From the NCBI GenBank assembly GCA_002435875.1, contig DIVN01000123.1:1-22810 (forward strand): 22,810 bases of DNA. The letters run 5' to 3'. Source of the DNA: Anaerolineales bacterium UBA6131. Its GTDB lineage: Bacteria; Chloroflexota; Anaerolineae; UBA2200. The stretch's first letter is position 1. Every line of letters begins with the position of its first letter. Both the position numbers and the translations under genes were made by a program. Of the stretch, positions 1 to 6,723 are shown piece by piece. The notes below the pieces were generated by a model. The model made no database searches. It was not told where the DNA came from and saw only the letters and a list, made by a program, of their open reading frames with translations.

Positions 1-2
1 AC

Positions 3-284
3 ATGGCCACGGAGATCGACGCCGCCAGGCTGATGGTCTACCGCGCGGCCTGGCTCAAGGACAAGGGCGAACGCTTCACGAAAGAAGCGGCTATGGCCAA
101 GCTCTATGCCTCCGAAGCCGCAGAGCGCGCCTGCTTCAAGGCCATCCAGATTCACGGCGGTTACGGCTACATGCGAGAATACGATGTGGAGCGCATCTAC
201 CGCGATAACCGGCTGACAAGCATTGGCGAGGGCACCAGCGAGATCCAGAGGCTGGTAATTGCGCGGCAGGTGCTGGGGAAGTAA
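3..284 (+). CDS. Acyl-CoA dehydrogenase, C-terminal fragment (cut by window start)
   Basis: This is the last 93 codons of an acyl-CoA dehydrogenase, an FAD enzyme that oxidises acyl-CoA thioesters to enoyl-CoA in fatty-acid or branched-chain amino-acid breakdown. The C-terminal helical domain is visible: an 'IQIHGGYGYMREYDVERIYRD' type block (FAD contacts and dimer interface) followed by 'IGEGTSEIQR', where the Glu of the EGTSE stretch is at the usual catalytic-base position of short-chain type enzymes. The frame is open at the left edge, so the Met at position 3 is internal and not a start; the FAD-binding N-terminal and middle domains lie outside. It ends with TAA. The exact acyl chain specificity cannot be read from this fragment. 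It shows no functional link to the secreted genes that follow. Confidence 0.93.
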   Translation: MATEIDAARLMVYRAAWLKDKGERFTKEAAMAKLYASEAAERACFKAIQIHGGYGYMREYDVERIYRDNRLTSIGEGTSEIQRLVIARQVLGK

Positions 285-291
285 TGGATTG

Positions 292-534
292 CCGTCAACG
301 GATTTCGACTGCCGATAGGACAGTGGCTCCCTCACCAGGCTACGGAGGTCGCCCCAACATCCAGCAGAGGTGGCTCCCACGCCACCGGTCTCTGTGCTGC
401 CATGCCACCGGACCCAATCTGTAGGGGAAGCTGCTTGCGCAGCATCAAGACCGGCCGGGCTGCCACGCCCGGCCTGCTGATGGATACTATGTGTATTGCC
501 GTCCCTTCAATCTGTTTCCCGAATCCGTTGACGG
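292..534. repeat. 13-bp inverted repeat pair bracketing the 285-559 intergenic segment
   Basis: The left arm ccgtcaacggatt (292-304) is the exact reverse complement of aatccgttgacgg (522-534). The arms enclose about 217 bp between the acyl-CoA dehydrogenase stop and the first secreted-protein gene. No transposase or integrase lies between them, so this may be a small non-autonomous element, a regulatory looping site or chance. Confidence 0.4.
453..474 (+). other. GC-rich hairpin, possible transcription attenuation or termination structure
   Basis: ggccgggc (453-460) and gcccggcc (467-474) form a perfect 8-bp stem with a 6-nt loop. The flanking cagca (440-444) and tgctg (475-479) can extend it across an internal bulge. 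No T-run follows, so it is not a classical intrinsic terminator. It lies in the 275-bp gap after the acyl-CoA dehydrogenase, where I see no gene. Confidence 0.4.
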
Positions 535-559
535 ATCCGTCCAGCAGAGGAGGTGCACC

Positions 560-1774
560 ATGAGCGCACGCTATACACGTGGTATCATCATCCTGATCGG
601 CCTGACCACACTGCTCCCCCTGGCCAGGGCCTCCAGCATGTACACAGCATATCTGCCCATCATTTGTCGCATGCCGCCACCAGGCCCCAGCCTGTTCGGC
701 ATTGTCTTCTTCGACTACAACGGCAGCGGCCTGCAGGAGCAGGGCGAGCCAGGGATTGCCAACGTGACTTTGCAGCTCCAATTGGCAGATGCTGACGTTG
801 CGCCAGTCATGACAAATAGCGGTGCAGACGGCGACTACACTTTTGCGAACCTGCAGCCTGGGGCACGATACATGCTTCTTGTAACAAGCCCAACAGATGA
901 TCCTGCAACTGGCTATCGATACATCAACATCTTGAGGGGGCCTATCACCGTGCCCCAATACACGCAGGATATTGACGCTGCCGTGATGGCTACTCTAGCA
1001 GTAGTTCCTGCATGCAATGATCCTGGCAATCCCAATGTGCTTGTATGCAAGCAGGATGCTGATACGTTGCTTGTGAGAGAGCAGCACCTCATGGACTCAG
1101 AAATGAGGTCCATTGACCAGCCACTTATGTACACGATAGACGCGAACAGGGTCAATGATATCGCTCTGATGCAGGGGATATTGACTATGCCGATTCTTCA
1201 GTCGGATTGGGCCAGAATGTCAAGGACACAAGCCTATGATCATGATCCTCGCAAGGATTGGGTTGCAGACTTTAAGGGAGATACAACTGTTTGCGAAGAT
1301 CAGGCTAAACCCTTTACGGATTGCACATTTGACAACCATCTTGGGTGGGATTACGGAGTTCCACAAGGATCAATACTAATTAGTTCGGTATATGGTCAAA
1401 ATCAGATAAAACTACCACATGTTGTATTCATCGTCCCAAGTCCCGAAACCTATATCGATGGAGGGAATCCGTTTCTATGTTCATATGGACATCTGCTCCT
1501 AACACTTGTTGCTGACCAACAGAAAGTATATAGGGGTCAAGTACTTGCAGTGTCAGGTAAAGTGGGCACAAATTGGGACCATTTGCATTTTGGTGCTCAA
1601 TACGGTAGAGATCCTCCTCGTGAACCAGATGATGACGTATCGTCTGGTCCTATATGGGAAAAAGATACATATGGTGTTCTTGAGCCAATACCGGTTCGTT
1701 TCGCTATAGAACGATGGGGGTTATGGACGGTATTCAATGACCCCCAATTTCCTTTGGTGAGCCTGGGAGAGTGA
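560..1774 (+). CDS. Secreted SdrD-B-like / M23 peptidase protein, copy 1
   Basis: Predicted 404-residue secreted protein. A start at 560 is preferred because gaggagg at 547-553 is well spaced, and the product then begins with a basic stretch and hydrophobic signal peptide (residues about 8-25). A Y-L-P stretch follows at 31-33, then an SdrD B-like/Cna-B beta-sandwich (about 46-112, with 'DYNGSGLQEQGEPGI' and 'DGDYTF' turns). The C-terminal half resembles lysostaphin-type M23 zinc endopeptidases, which cut peptidoglycan cross-bridges. H260 and D264 (HxxxD) and H343 of HLH would bind zinc; H311 (GH) and H341 are the usual catalytic histidines. All are present, so it may be active. It is a paralogue of the gene at 2811-3893 and shares its last eight residues (FPLVSLGE). 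The 3' half is clearly more A/T-rich than the 5' half. The true substrate is unknown. Confidence 0.8.
   Translation: MSARYTRGIIILIGLTTLLPLARASSMYTAYLPIICRMPPPGPSLFGIVFFDYNGSGLQEQGEPGIANVTLQLQLADADVAPVMTNSGADGDYTFANLQPGARYMLLVTSPTDDPATGYRYINILRGPITVPQYTQDIDAAVMATLAVVPACNDPGNPNVLVCKQDADTLLVREQHLMDSEMRSIDQPLMYTIDANRVNDIALMQGILTMPILQSDWARMSRTQAYDHDPRKDWVADFKGDTTVCEDQAKPFTDCTFDNHLGWDYGVPQGSILISSVYGQNQIKLPHVVFIVPSPETYIDGGNPFLCSYGHLLLTLVADQQKVYRGQVLAVSGKVGTNWDHLHFGAQYGRDPPREPDDDVSSGPIWEKDTYGVLEPIPVRFAIERWGLWTVFNDPQFPLVSLGE
668..753 (+). repeat. 86-bp near-identical direct repeat, copy 1
   Basis: This segment encodes the start of the SdrD-B-like domain (from RMPPPGPSLFG onward). It matches 2916-3001 at 85 of 86 positions, the one difference being C/T at 727. 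Flanking DNA of the two genes is much more diverged although the proteins remain similar. That suggests recent recombination or gene conversion of this module. Confidence 0.9.
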
Positions 1775-1866
1775 GGGCACTACGGTACCTGTCCAGCCTA
1801 TGACCAAGCACTACAGAAGCGAAAGGGGAGCCCCGTCAGGGATTGACCTGGAGCAAGGAGGCGCCA

Positions 1867-2679
1867 ATGAAAGAAGTCAAGCTGCTTACCCTGGTTCTGG
1901 CAGGCTTGGCGTTGTTCTTCCTGCTGGCCATGACTAGCGCTCCGCACATCGTATACTTACCCTTCACTGCCACGGCGCCGACACCAACCTGTACGGCGAC
2001 GCTGACAACCTCACCCACACCTACACCTACAACCACACCACGACCGGCTCCACTCCATATCCCAAATGCCGGAGACTTATATCAGTTGTGGGGTTACGAT
2101 GATAACATGACATATCAAGTGTGGATTAACAATATTGAATGTGAATGTCGTCAATGGATCTGTGGAGACGACGAAAATGGATATGATGACCATGTACAGA
2201 GATATGACCCTTCTTGGACTTATGTAGGGGAGGCAACGGGTACTCATACTTTCATGTTTCCCTTCTCGGCAACCGACATTGTTGTCACATGGGGTGATAG
2301 GACTGCCTACGCTTTTGACTCACTGATCGCCATTATGGGAGATCGTAGGGCAGGCTATGCATACACGGTTGACGGAGAGTTTTCTGCCCCGTGGATGGAT
2401 AGCGGAGGCATATTGATTGATACCCAAGTGCAACATGACCTCCCCAATCCCCCGTTACCAACCCCCTGTGGTATTGCTGGTCCTGTGTCAGATAACAGTT
2501 ACAGCCTTACATTGTGTCGTGGTGGGATAATATTCAGGTTTGTCAGTGTGCCATATTCGCAGCTTATAGGTTACTGGCCTCACATCTTTCCCGGAGAACG
2601 ACCTTACTCGATCGACGGTATACACATAGAGGCAAAGTATCAAAGTGAAATTACGTCAACGGACGCTATCTGTCCATAG
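1867..2679 (+). CDS. Secreted protein of unknown function with Thr/Pro-rich linker
   Basis: Predicted 270-residue exported protein that I do not assign to a family. The start at 1867 is supported by aaggag at 1855-1860. It has a signal peptide ('KEVKLLTLVLAGLALFFLLAM', nearly the same as in the gene at 2811), then a Y-L-P stretch and a Thr/Pro-rich linker of about 35 residues. A globular part rich in Tyr, Trp and Asp follows, with several Cys (for example a CxC pair near residue 92 and a Cys six residues on) that could form disulfides. No catalytic motif is evident. It sits between two M23 paralogues in the same direction, so it is probably co-transcribed and may act on the same extracellular target. 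Its body is A/T-richer than neighbouring genes, with many rare-looking codons for this genome, which hints at a different origin. Confidence 0.72.
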   Translation: MKEVKLLTLVLAGLALFFLLAMTSAPHIVYLPFTATAPTPTCTATLTTSPTPTPTTTPRPAPLHIPNAGDLYQLWGYDDNMTYQVWINNIECECRQWICGDDENGYDDHVQRYDPSWTYVGEATGTHTFMFPFSATDIVVTWGDRTAYAFDSLIAIMGDRRAGYAYTVDGEFSAPWMDSGGILIDTQVQHDLPNPPLPTPCGIAGPVSDNSYSLTLCRGGIIFRFVSVPYSQLIGYWPHIFPGERPYSIDGIHIEAKYQSEITSTDAICP

Positions 2680-2764
2680 TCTTCCTCTAAGCAAGGGCAT
2701 TCATATGGTAGTGCTCGGTACGTGCTATTCGCTCTAGAGCGGCCCATAGGAGCAGAGAAGACTA
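2677..2764 (+). repeat. Nested inverted repeats between two secreted-protein genes
   Basis: tagtcttc (2677-2684) and gaagacta (2757-2764) are exact reverse complements. Between them lies the 12-bp perfect palindrome cgctctagagcg (2730-2741). The left arm includes the stop codon of the preceding gene. There is no T-run, so the structure could be an attenuating hairpin or a protein-binding site rather than an intrinsic terminator. Confidence 0.35.
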
Positions 2765-2810
2765 CTGATTCGGGGATAACCGACAGCAAAGTGCAGCACA
2801 GGAGGCACCC

Positions 2811-3893
2811 ATGGACAGAGTCAAGCTGCTTACCCTTGTTTTGGCGAGTCTGACACTGCCATTTCTGCTGGCCATGCGGGCCGCGCCTAACACTCTCTAC
2901 CTGCCTGTGATCATCCGCATGCCGCCACCAGGCCCCAGCCTGTTCGGCATTGTCTTCTTCGACTACAACGGCAGTGGCCTGCAGGAGCAGGGCGAGCCAG
3001 GCATCCCGAACGTCCTTGTCTCTGTGGACAGCCCGGGCAACCACCTCCATGCTGTCACCGGCGTCGATGGCTCCTACTACATCCCCAACGTGCCCCCAGG
3101 CCAGCATCAGGTCTATGTGCAGAGCCCCAAGGAGACCCCTGCCACCGCCTTCCGTTACATCAACGTGTTCAAAGGCTGGGTGGACATCCCTGCCTATGAG
3201 ATGAACGGCGTGCACGTGCCAGCGCAGCACCTGCCGGATACGGAGATACAGACTATCGAGGTTCCGTGCAGAGTCACGATAGCCAGCGCCACGGGACTGG
3301 AGGTGGCGCTGATGCAGGGGTACCTGACCCATATCTTCGCAGCAGCCGACTTTTCGAGAATAACGAAGGGATTTGGCTATGATCTGGATCCCATGCCGGG
3401 ACGAGTTCGGGATTACTCAGGAAGCACTACTCTTTGCACGGATCCCAGTCTCTGCAACACTGGAACTGGCGATGGACATGGCGGCTGGGATTGGGGAAGC
3501 TTCGACGATTCCATCATCGGTATTCCCATCAGGGCGCCTGCCCCAGGCACCGTCAACTGGGCCAGCCAAATCGAGGTCGACCCTCGCCTTGGCCTGATCA
3601 AACATGTCACGCTAGAGCATCTGGGAATGACCCAGAAAACGGGGTGCGGACATCATTCGGCACTGGTTGTTCAGCCGAGACAATCAGTATATCGGGGTCA
3701 GATCGTGGCTCTCCTGGGTAAAAGCGGTTCGAGTTGGGCTCACGTACACTTCAACTGCCATCCCAGCTGGAATCTTCAGACTGGCGAGGTGACAAGTGCA
3801 GACCCTTTCCGAGATGTAACTGACCAAACCAGCGCGAGCTGGTGGACCAAGGACAACGACCCGCAGTTCCCGCTGGTGAGCCTCGGCGAGTAG
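2811..3893 (+). CDS. Secreted SdrD-B-like / M23 peptidase protein, copy 2
   Basis: Predicted 360-residue secreted protein; the ATG at 2811 follows caggagg with normal spacing. Order of parts: signal peptide (about 3-25), Y-L-P stretch at 30-32, SdrD B-like/Cna-B domain (about 45-106), a linker of about 100 residues, and a C-terminal M23 zinc-peptidase domain. H223 and D227 (HGGWD) and H313 of HVH are at the zinc-ligand positions; H281 or H282 and H311 are at the catalytic positions. Lysostaphin-like M23 enzymes cut peptide bridges in peptidoglycan; whether this one cuts wall or another protein is not visible. It is a paralogue of the gene at 560-1774. Its signal peptide DNA resembles the gene at 1867, whereas its B-like domain DNA is almost identical to the gene at 560, so it is a mosaic. 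It ends just before a bidirectional terminator. Confidence 0.85.
   Translation: MDRVKLLTLVLASLTLPFLLAMRAAPNTLYLPVIIRMPPPGPSLFGIVFFDYNGSGLQEQGEPGIPNVLVSVDSPGNHLHAVTGVDGSYYIPNVPPGQHQVYVQSPKETPATAFRYINVFKGWVDIPAYEMNGVHVPAQHLPDTEIQTIEVPCRVTIASATGLEVALMQGYLTHIFAAADFSRITKGFGYDLDPMPGRVRDYSGSTTLCTDPSLCNTGTGDGHGGWDWGSFDDSIIGIPIRAPAPGTVNWASQIEVDPRLGLIKHVTLEHLGMTQKTGCGHHSALVVQPRQSVYRGQIVALLGKSGSSWAHVHFNCHPSWNLQTGEVTSADPFRDVTDQTSASWWTKDNDPQFPLVSLGE
2916..3001 (+). repeat. 86-bp near-identical direct repeat, copy 2
   Basis: Second copy of the module at 668-753, with one mismatch in 86 bp. A shorter shared block, agtcaagctgcttaccct, occurs at 2819-2836 and at 1875-1892 in the signal-peptide regions of this gene and the middle gene. 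Confidence 0.9.
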
Positions 3894-3965
3894 CGCCTTG
3901 AGGTGTGTACGGCAGAAATCCCCCGCGGGCTGGACGGCATACAGACGGCGATCCCAATACGGACA

Positions 3966-3997
3966 AAAGACGACCCGGCAGTAGCCAGGTCGTCTTT
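3966..3997. terminator. Bidirectional intrinsic terminator between convergent genes
   Basis: aaagacgacc (3966-3975) pairs perfectly with ggtcgtcttt (3988-3997), and an inner ggc/gcc (3977-3979 with 3984-3986) closes a four-base loop. The A-run on the left and T-run on the right let it work on both strands. It sits between the + strand M23 gene (stop 3893) and the end of the - strand cluster (4027). Confidence 0.8.
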
Positions 3998-4026
3998 GTG
4001 ACCGAACTGGGGTCAATGCGACCAAA

Positions 4027-4731
4027 TCACGGTGCCAACGGGATATGCAGCGCACCCAGGATCGCCACGATCAGCGGCGCAATGAACAGCCCCGGCAGGA
4101 AGCTGCCCACGCGGATGCGCTTCAGATCCAGCAGAATCAGCCCGATGCCCATGATGATCACCCCGCCAGTGGCGGTCATCTCCGTGATCATGGGCTCGGT
4201 CATGGCCACCTGAGCAAAGCTAGCCAGCAGGCTCAGCCCGCCCTGATAGATCAGGATAGTCAAGGCCGATAGCATCACGCCAACGCCCAGCGTTGAGGCC
4301 AGGGCCAATGCGGCAAAACCATCCAGCATCGACTTGATGGCCAGCAGGCTATAGTCCCCGACCAGACCATCGCGGATAGAGCCCAGGATGGTCATCGGTC
4401 CCACGCAGAAGATGAGGCTGGCGGTAACAAACCCCTGAGCTAGCGTGCTGGCGCTGCCCATCCGCAAGCGGGCCTGCAAACGCTCACCCAATGCCTGCAA
4501 GCCATCCTCGATGCGCCACCACTCGCCCAGAATCCCACCCAGCAGCACACTGCCCATGACGATCAGCACGTTGGCCGTCTGCAGAGCCATAGTCAAACCC
4601 ACCGTCATGGTCACCAGGCCCAGGCCGTGCATAACCGTGTTGCGTACCTTCTCCGGCAATCGCTGCCCGAGTATCGTGCCCAGACAGCCACCCACAAGGA
4701 CAGCCGCTACGTTAATCAGAGTGCCGATCAA
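4027..4731 (-). CDS. DUF554 family membrane protein
   Basis: 234-residue polytopic membrane protein of the DUF554 (YdfK-like) family, whose function is not established. The sequence shows the family's N-terminal 'IGTLINVAAVLVGG' helix, glycine-rich helices, a polar loop with 'GGILGEWWRIEDGLQALGERLQ', then 'FCVGPMTILGSIRDGL' and a C-terminal 'GGVIIMGIGLILL' block; about six membrane segments are expected. The start is a TTG at 4731, preceded by an AAGGGA site five bases upstream; the N-terminal match to the family supports this rather than an internal Met. It is the last gene of the - strand cluster, 42 bp after the DUF4177-like gene. A small-ion or metabolite transport role is only a guess. 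Confidence 0.88.
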   Translation of the reverse strand: MIGTLINVAAVLVGGCLGTILGQRLPEKVRNTVMHGLGLVTMTVGLTMALQTANVLIVMGSVLLGGILGEWWRIEDGLQALGERLQARLRMGSASTLAQGFVTASLIFCVGPMTILGSIRDGLVGDYSLLAIKSMLDGFAALALASTLGVGVMLSALTILIYQGGLSLLASFAQVAMTEPMITEMTATGGVIIMGIGLILLDLKRIRVGSFLPGLFIAPLIVAILGALHIPLAP

Positions 4732-4773
4732 GGTGGTCCCTTCTCCGTGAGGCGGGTTCGCTGGCTCGCTTCA

Positions 4774-5043
4774 CTAGTCCTGCTGTGTGCTCTTCTTCCA
4801 GAAGCAGACCATCTCCTCGCTGCGGAACTGTACTGACACCAGCTCCCAGCCCTCAGCGCCCTTGGTGTCTAGAATATGCAAGAGGGCCTGGATGTTGGCA
4901 TTGGGGATGTTGTCGAAGAAACAAGCCCCCTTGTCAGTGCAGAACATGACTGGCCGATCATCTGTCGGGAGCTGGCGCTTTGCCTGGATCGCTCGCACCT
5001 GTTCGATGGAGTATGAGGTTATGTCGTACTGCCACTTTTTCAT
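4774..5043 (-). CDS. DUF4177-like small protein
   Basis: 89-residue soluble protein. The N-terminal 'MKKWQYDI' and C-terminal 'GAEGWELVSVQF...VCFWKK' blocks match the DUF4177 pattern (small alpha/beta proteins of unknown role). The start at 5043 is chosen because ggagg lies just upstream and DUF4177 proteins begin this way; a longer upstream frame overlaps the preceding gene and looks non-coding. Two Cys (in 'MFCTDKGACFF') lie seven residues apart in the middle, which is not typical for the family and could be redox-active or metal-binding. It is 19 bp downstream of a rubrerythrin-like gene, so probably co-translated with the redox cluster. Confidence 0.75.
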   Translation of the reverse strand: MKKWQYDITSYSIEQVRAIQAKRQLPTDDRPVMFCTDKGACFFDNIPNANIQALLHILDTKGAEGWELVSVQFRSEEMVCFWKKSTQQD

Positions 5044-5062
5044 CGCGCCCCTCCTGCTCCGA

Positions 5063-5599
5063 CTAGGCTCCATCAAACATGGGGAACTCCTGCTCGTCAA
5101 AGTACCAGGCCCCCTTCGTAGTCAGGTAGTCATGGGTCTTTTGCAGGAAGACATAGTGCGAATTCTCCTGTTTCGCCAGGAACTCGTACACCTGCTTGCC
5201 CTTGGGGTCGTCGGTTTGCGTCGCCGCACGGGCGTACCCTTCGTAGCCCTTCAACTCGAATTCCATCGCCATCTGCAGGGCGTCCAAATCGGTGGCTTTC
5301 TTGCGAATGGTGAGGGTTGCCTTTCTCTTGTCCGGGAACACTTTCAATGGAGTGACAGGCTCGCAGACCTTGGCAGCGTCAAGCGCCATCCACTCCTTGT
5401 CTGCAGAAATGGCCTCATACTCTGCCTGCAGGAGGCGAAGATGTTGCACCTCATCCTGTGCCAGTGTTCGGAAGACGGCCTTACCCATCGGATCCTGGAT
5501 ATGTTCCGCAGCCTCTTCATAGAACGCCTTACCCTGGCGCTCCACCTCCATCGCCTTCTCCAACGCCGTCAGTGCTACCTTACACGATGCTTCTTTCAT
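5063..5599 (-). CDS. Rubrerythrin-like ferritin-fold diiron protein
   Basis: 178-residue ferritin-like protein without a rubredoxin domain. The sequence has two similar helical pairs. Each has a Glu in the first helix ('EVERQGKAFYEEAAE', 'MEFELKGYEGYARAA') and an ExxH in the second ('AQDEVQHLRLL', 'AKQENSHYVFL'), the ligand pattern of a carboxylate-bridged diiron site. Family members reduce peroxide or handle iron in the cytoplasm of anaerobes. Without a rubredoxin domain it must take electrons from another carrier. The C-terminal 'YFDEQEFPMFDGA' tail is common in this group. The start at 5599 has a ggaggcg site. It is followed 19 bp later by the DUF4177-like gene and preceded by a second rubrerythrin-like gene. 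Confidence 0.88.
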   Translation of the reverse strand: MKEASCKVALTALEKAMEVERQGKAFYEEAAEHIQDPMGKAVFRTLAQDEVQHLRLLQAEYEAISADKEWMALDAAKVCEPVTPLKVFPDKRKATLTIRKKATDLDALQMAMEFELKGYEGYARAATQTDDPKGKQVYEFLAKQENSHYVFLQKTHDYLTTKGAWYFDEQEFPMFDGA

Positions 5600-5638
5600 C
5601 CGTGCTCGCCTCCCTGTAGTGTCCTGCAGTCCGGAATG

Positions 5639-6139
5639 CTAGTCCGCCCAGCCCCCGAACTGCACCAACGATTCATAGTTTATCATCAATAGATCAAAAT
5701 GCGTTCGCTCCTGGCTGGCCAGGAATTCGTACATCTCACGCGCAGCAGCATCCTTAGCCGCTTCGGCTTCCTTTCGGTACAGATCGTAGCTCTTCGTTTC
5801 CATCTCCAACGCAGTAAGCAAAGCCTCGGTGTCCGTTGCATCAGCCCTAACTGCCTTTTTCAGCCCTGCCCGCCCGCGAGGGAAGATCGGCTGGCTGAGG
5901 TCACACTTGACACCCGTGGCTTCCGCCAACTTGACCCATTCACCGCTCGCTTTCAGGCTATCCATCTCGCGCTGGATTAGGCGTTCGTGCAGCACTTCCT
6001 CACGGGCCAAGTTCAGAAACATCTCTTTGCCCTTGGCATTGGCCGTGCTCTCCGCCGCCTTGCGGTAAAACTCCTGCCCCTCTTGCTCCAAGCACTTGGC
6101 TTGTTCCAAGACCGCTAGCACTCTCTTTGTGTCAGTCAT
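5639..6139 (-). CDS. Rubrerythrin-like ferritin-fold protein
   Basis: 166-residue ferritin-like protein with the same two-repeat plan as its downstream neighbour: Glu helices ('LEQEGQEFYRKAAE', 'MEMETKSYDLYRKEAE') each followed by ExxH helices ('AREEVLHERLI', 'ASQERTHFDLL'), enough ligands for one diiron site. A start at 6139 (MTDTKR) is preferred over a longer upstream frame because aaggag lies 10 bases upstream and the conserved helix begins soon after. No rubredoxin domain is present. The likely role is peroxide reduction or iron handling. It starts 29 bp after the stop of the predicted selenoprotein, so the two are probably expressed together. Confidence 0.87.
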   Translation of the reverse strand: MTDTKRVLAVLEQAKCLEQEGQEFYRKAAESTANAKGKEMFLNLAREEVLHERLIQREMDSLKASGEWVKLAEATGVKCDLSQPIFPRGRAGLKKAVRADATDTEALLTALEMETKSYDLYRKEAEAAKDAAAREMYEFLASQERTHFDLLMINYESLVQFGGWAD

Positions 6140-6168
6140 AGCTGCAATGCTCCTTCTGCAAGTCTCTG

Positions 6169-6669
6169 TCAAACCATCAATTCGCCCTGGATGACCTGTC
6201 CTTGTCGCGCATAGACGATACGCACGAGGCTGCCTTTTCGGAGGCCGCCAACAATGCATTCCGCATCCGCAGCGTTACGAACTGGCTGACGGTCAAGCTC
6301 GAGGATCACATCACCCGGCCTCAGGCCGGCCCGTTCTGCGGGCGAATCCGCCTTTACTCTGCCAACGTACGCACCATCCACTTGAAGGCGCGGCACCGCA
6401 TCCGTCACGGCGGCTCCAAGCCGAGCCTTCTCGTGCATCTCTCTCGCCAGCAGAACTTCCAAACGCTGCCGGTCAAAGCCAACGATCACCTCATCGCCCA
6501 CCGTGATCACTGGCACACCCTGCTGACGTGACAGTCGTACCATGCGCATCGCTGCTTCGCGATCCAGGCTGACATCGTACTCTTTGAACGGAACGCCCCG
6601 ACGCGAAAGGAACTCTTTCGCTTGATAACAGTAAGGTCAAATCTTCGTGGAGTACACTTCGACGCTCAT
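6169..6669 (-). CDS. Predicted selenoprotein: glutaredoxin-like domain (UPYC) fused to PDZ domain
   Basis: 166 residues if the in-frame TGA at 6639-6637 is read as selenocysteine. Reading from the ATG at 6669 (aggtgat just upstream) gives MSVEVYSTKI-U-PYCYQAKEFL. The TGA falls exactly at the first Cys of the glutaredoxin CPYC motif, so the redox pair would be Sec11/Cys14. Downstream are the thioredoxin-fold features GVPVI (cis-Pro53) and 'GFDRQRLE'. Residues about 95-166 form a PDZ domain ('SPAERAGLRPGDVILELDRQPV'). A hairpin of bacterial SECIS type lies just after the UGA. Conventional calling would start at the internal Met41 (6549) and lose the active site. The PDZ domain may bind C-terminal tails of client proteins. 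The gene is 54 bp after korB and 29 bp before a rubrerythrin gene. A premature stop in a dying gene is the alternative; the conserved frame on both sides argues against it. Confidence 0.85.
6603..6621 (-). promoter_or_regulatory. Candidate bacterial SECIS hairpin
   Basis: On the - strand, 15 nt after the UGA codon, gcgaaag and ctttcgc form a perfect 7-bp stem around the 5-nt loop agttc. The apical loop starts 22 nt after UGA and has G at its second position, as in known bacterial SECIS elements bound by SelB. It lies inside the coding sequence. Confidence 0.72.
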
Positions 6670-6723
6670 ATCACCTGTAACCCTCTTGTGCGATATGCGA
6701 TCCGCCATGTCGGCGTGCATGGT

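Noticed and set aside
332..958. Long open frame (208 codons) on the - strand opposite the first secreted-protein gene
   Set aside because: It lies antisense to a gene with a signal peptide and conserved domains, has no ribosome site, and has a counterpart at 2640-3332 only because the + strand genes are paralogous.
1930..2050. Possible tandem repeat or CRISPR-like repeats in the cac/acc-rich stretch
   Set aside because: It is the codon pattern of a Thr/Pro-rich linker, with no fixed repeat unit or spacers.
2640..3332. Long open frame (230 codons) on the - strand
   Set aside because: Antisense shadow of the second M23 paralogue.
4787..5692. 301-codon open frame on the + strand
   Set aside because: Runs antisense through two rubrerythrin-like genes with conserved ExxH motifs; no domain of its own.
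6169..6549. Gene start at 6549 with the upstream TGA taken as a true stop
   Set aside because: The region upstream of 6549 encodes the expected glutaredoxin N-terminus in the same frame, with a good ribosome site and ATG at 6669 and a SECIS-like hairpin; the short version would lack any active site.
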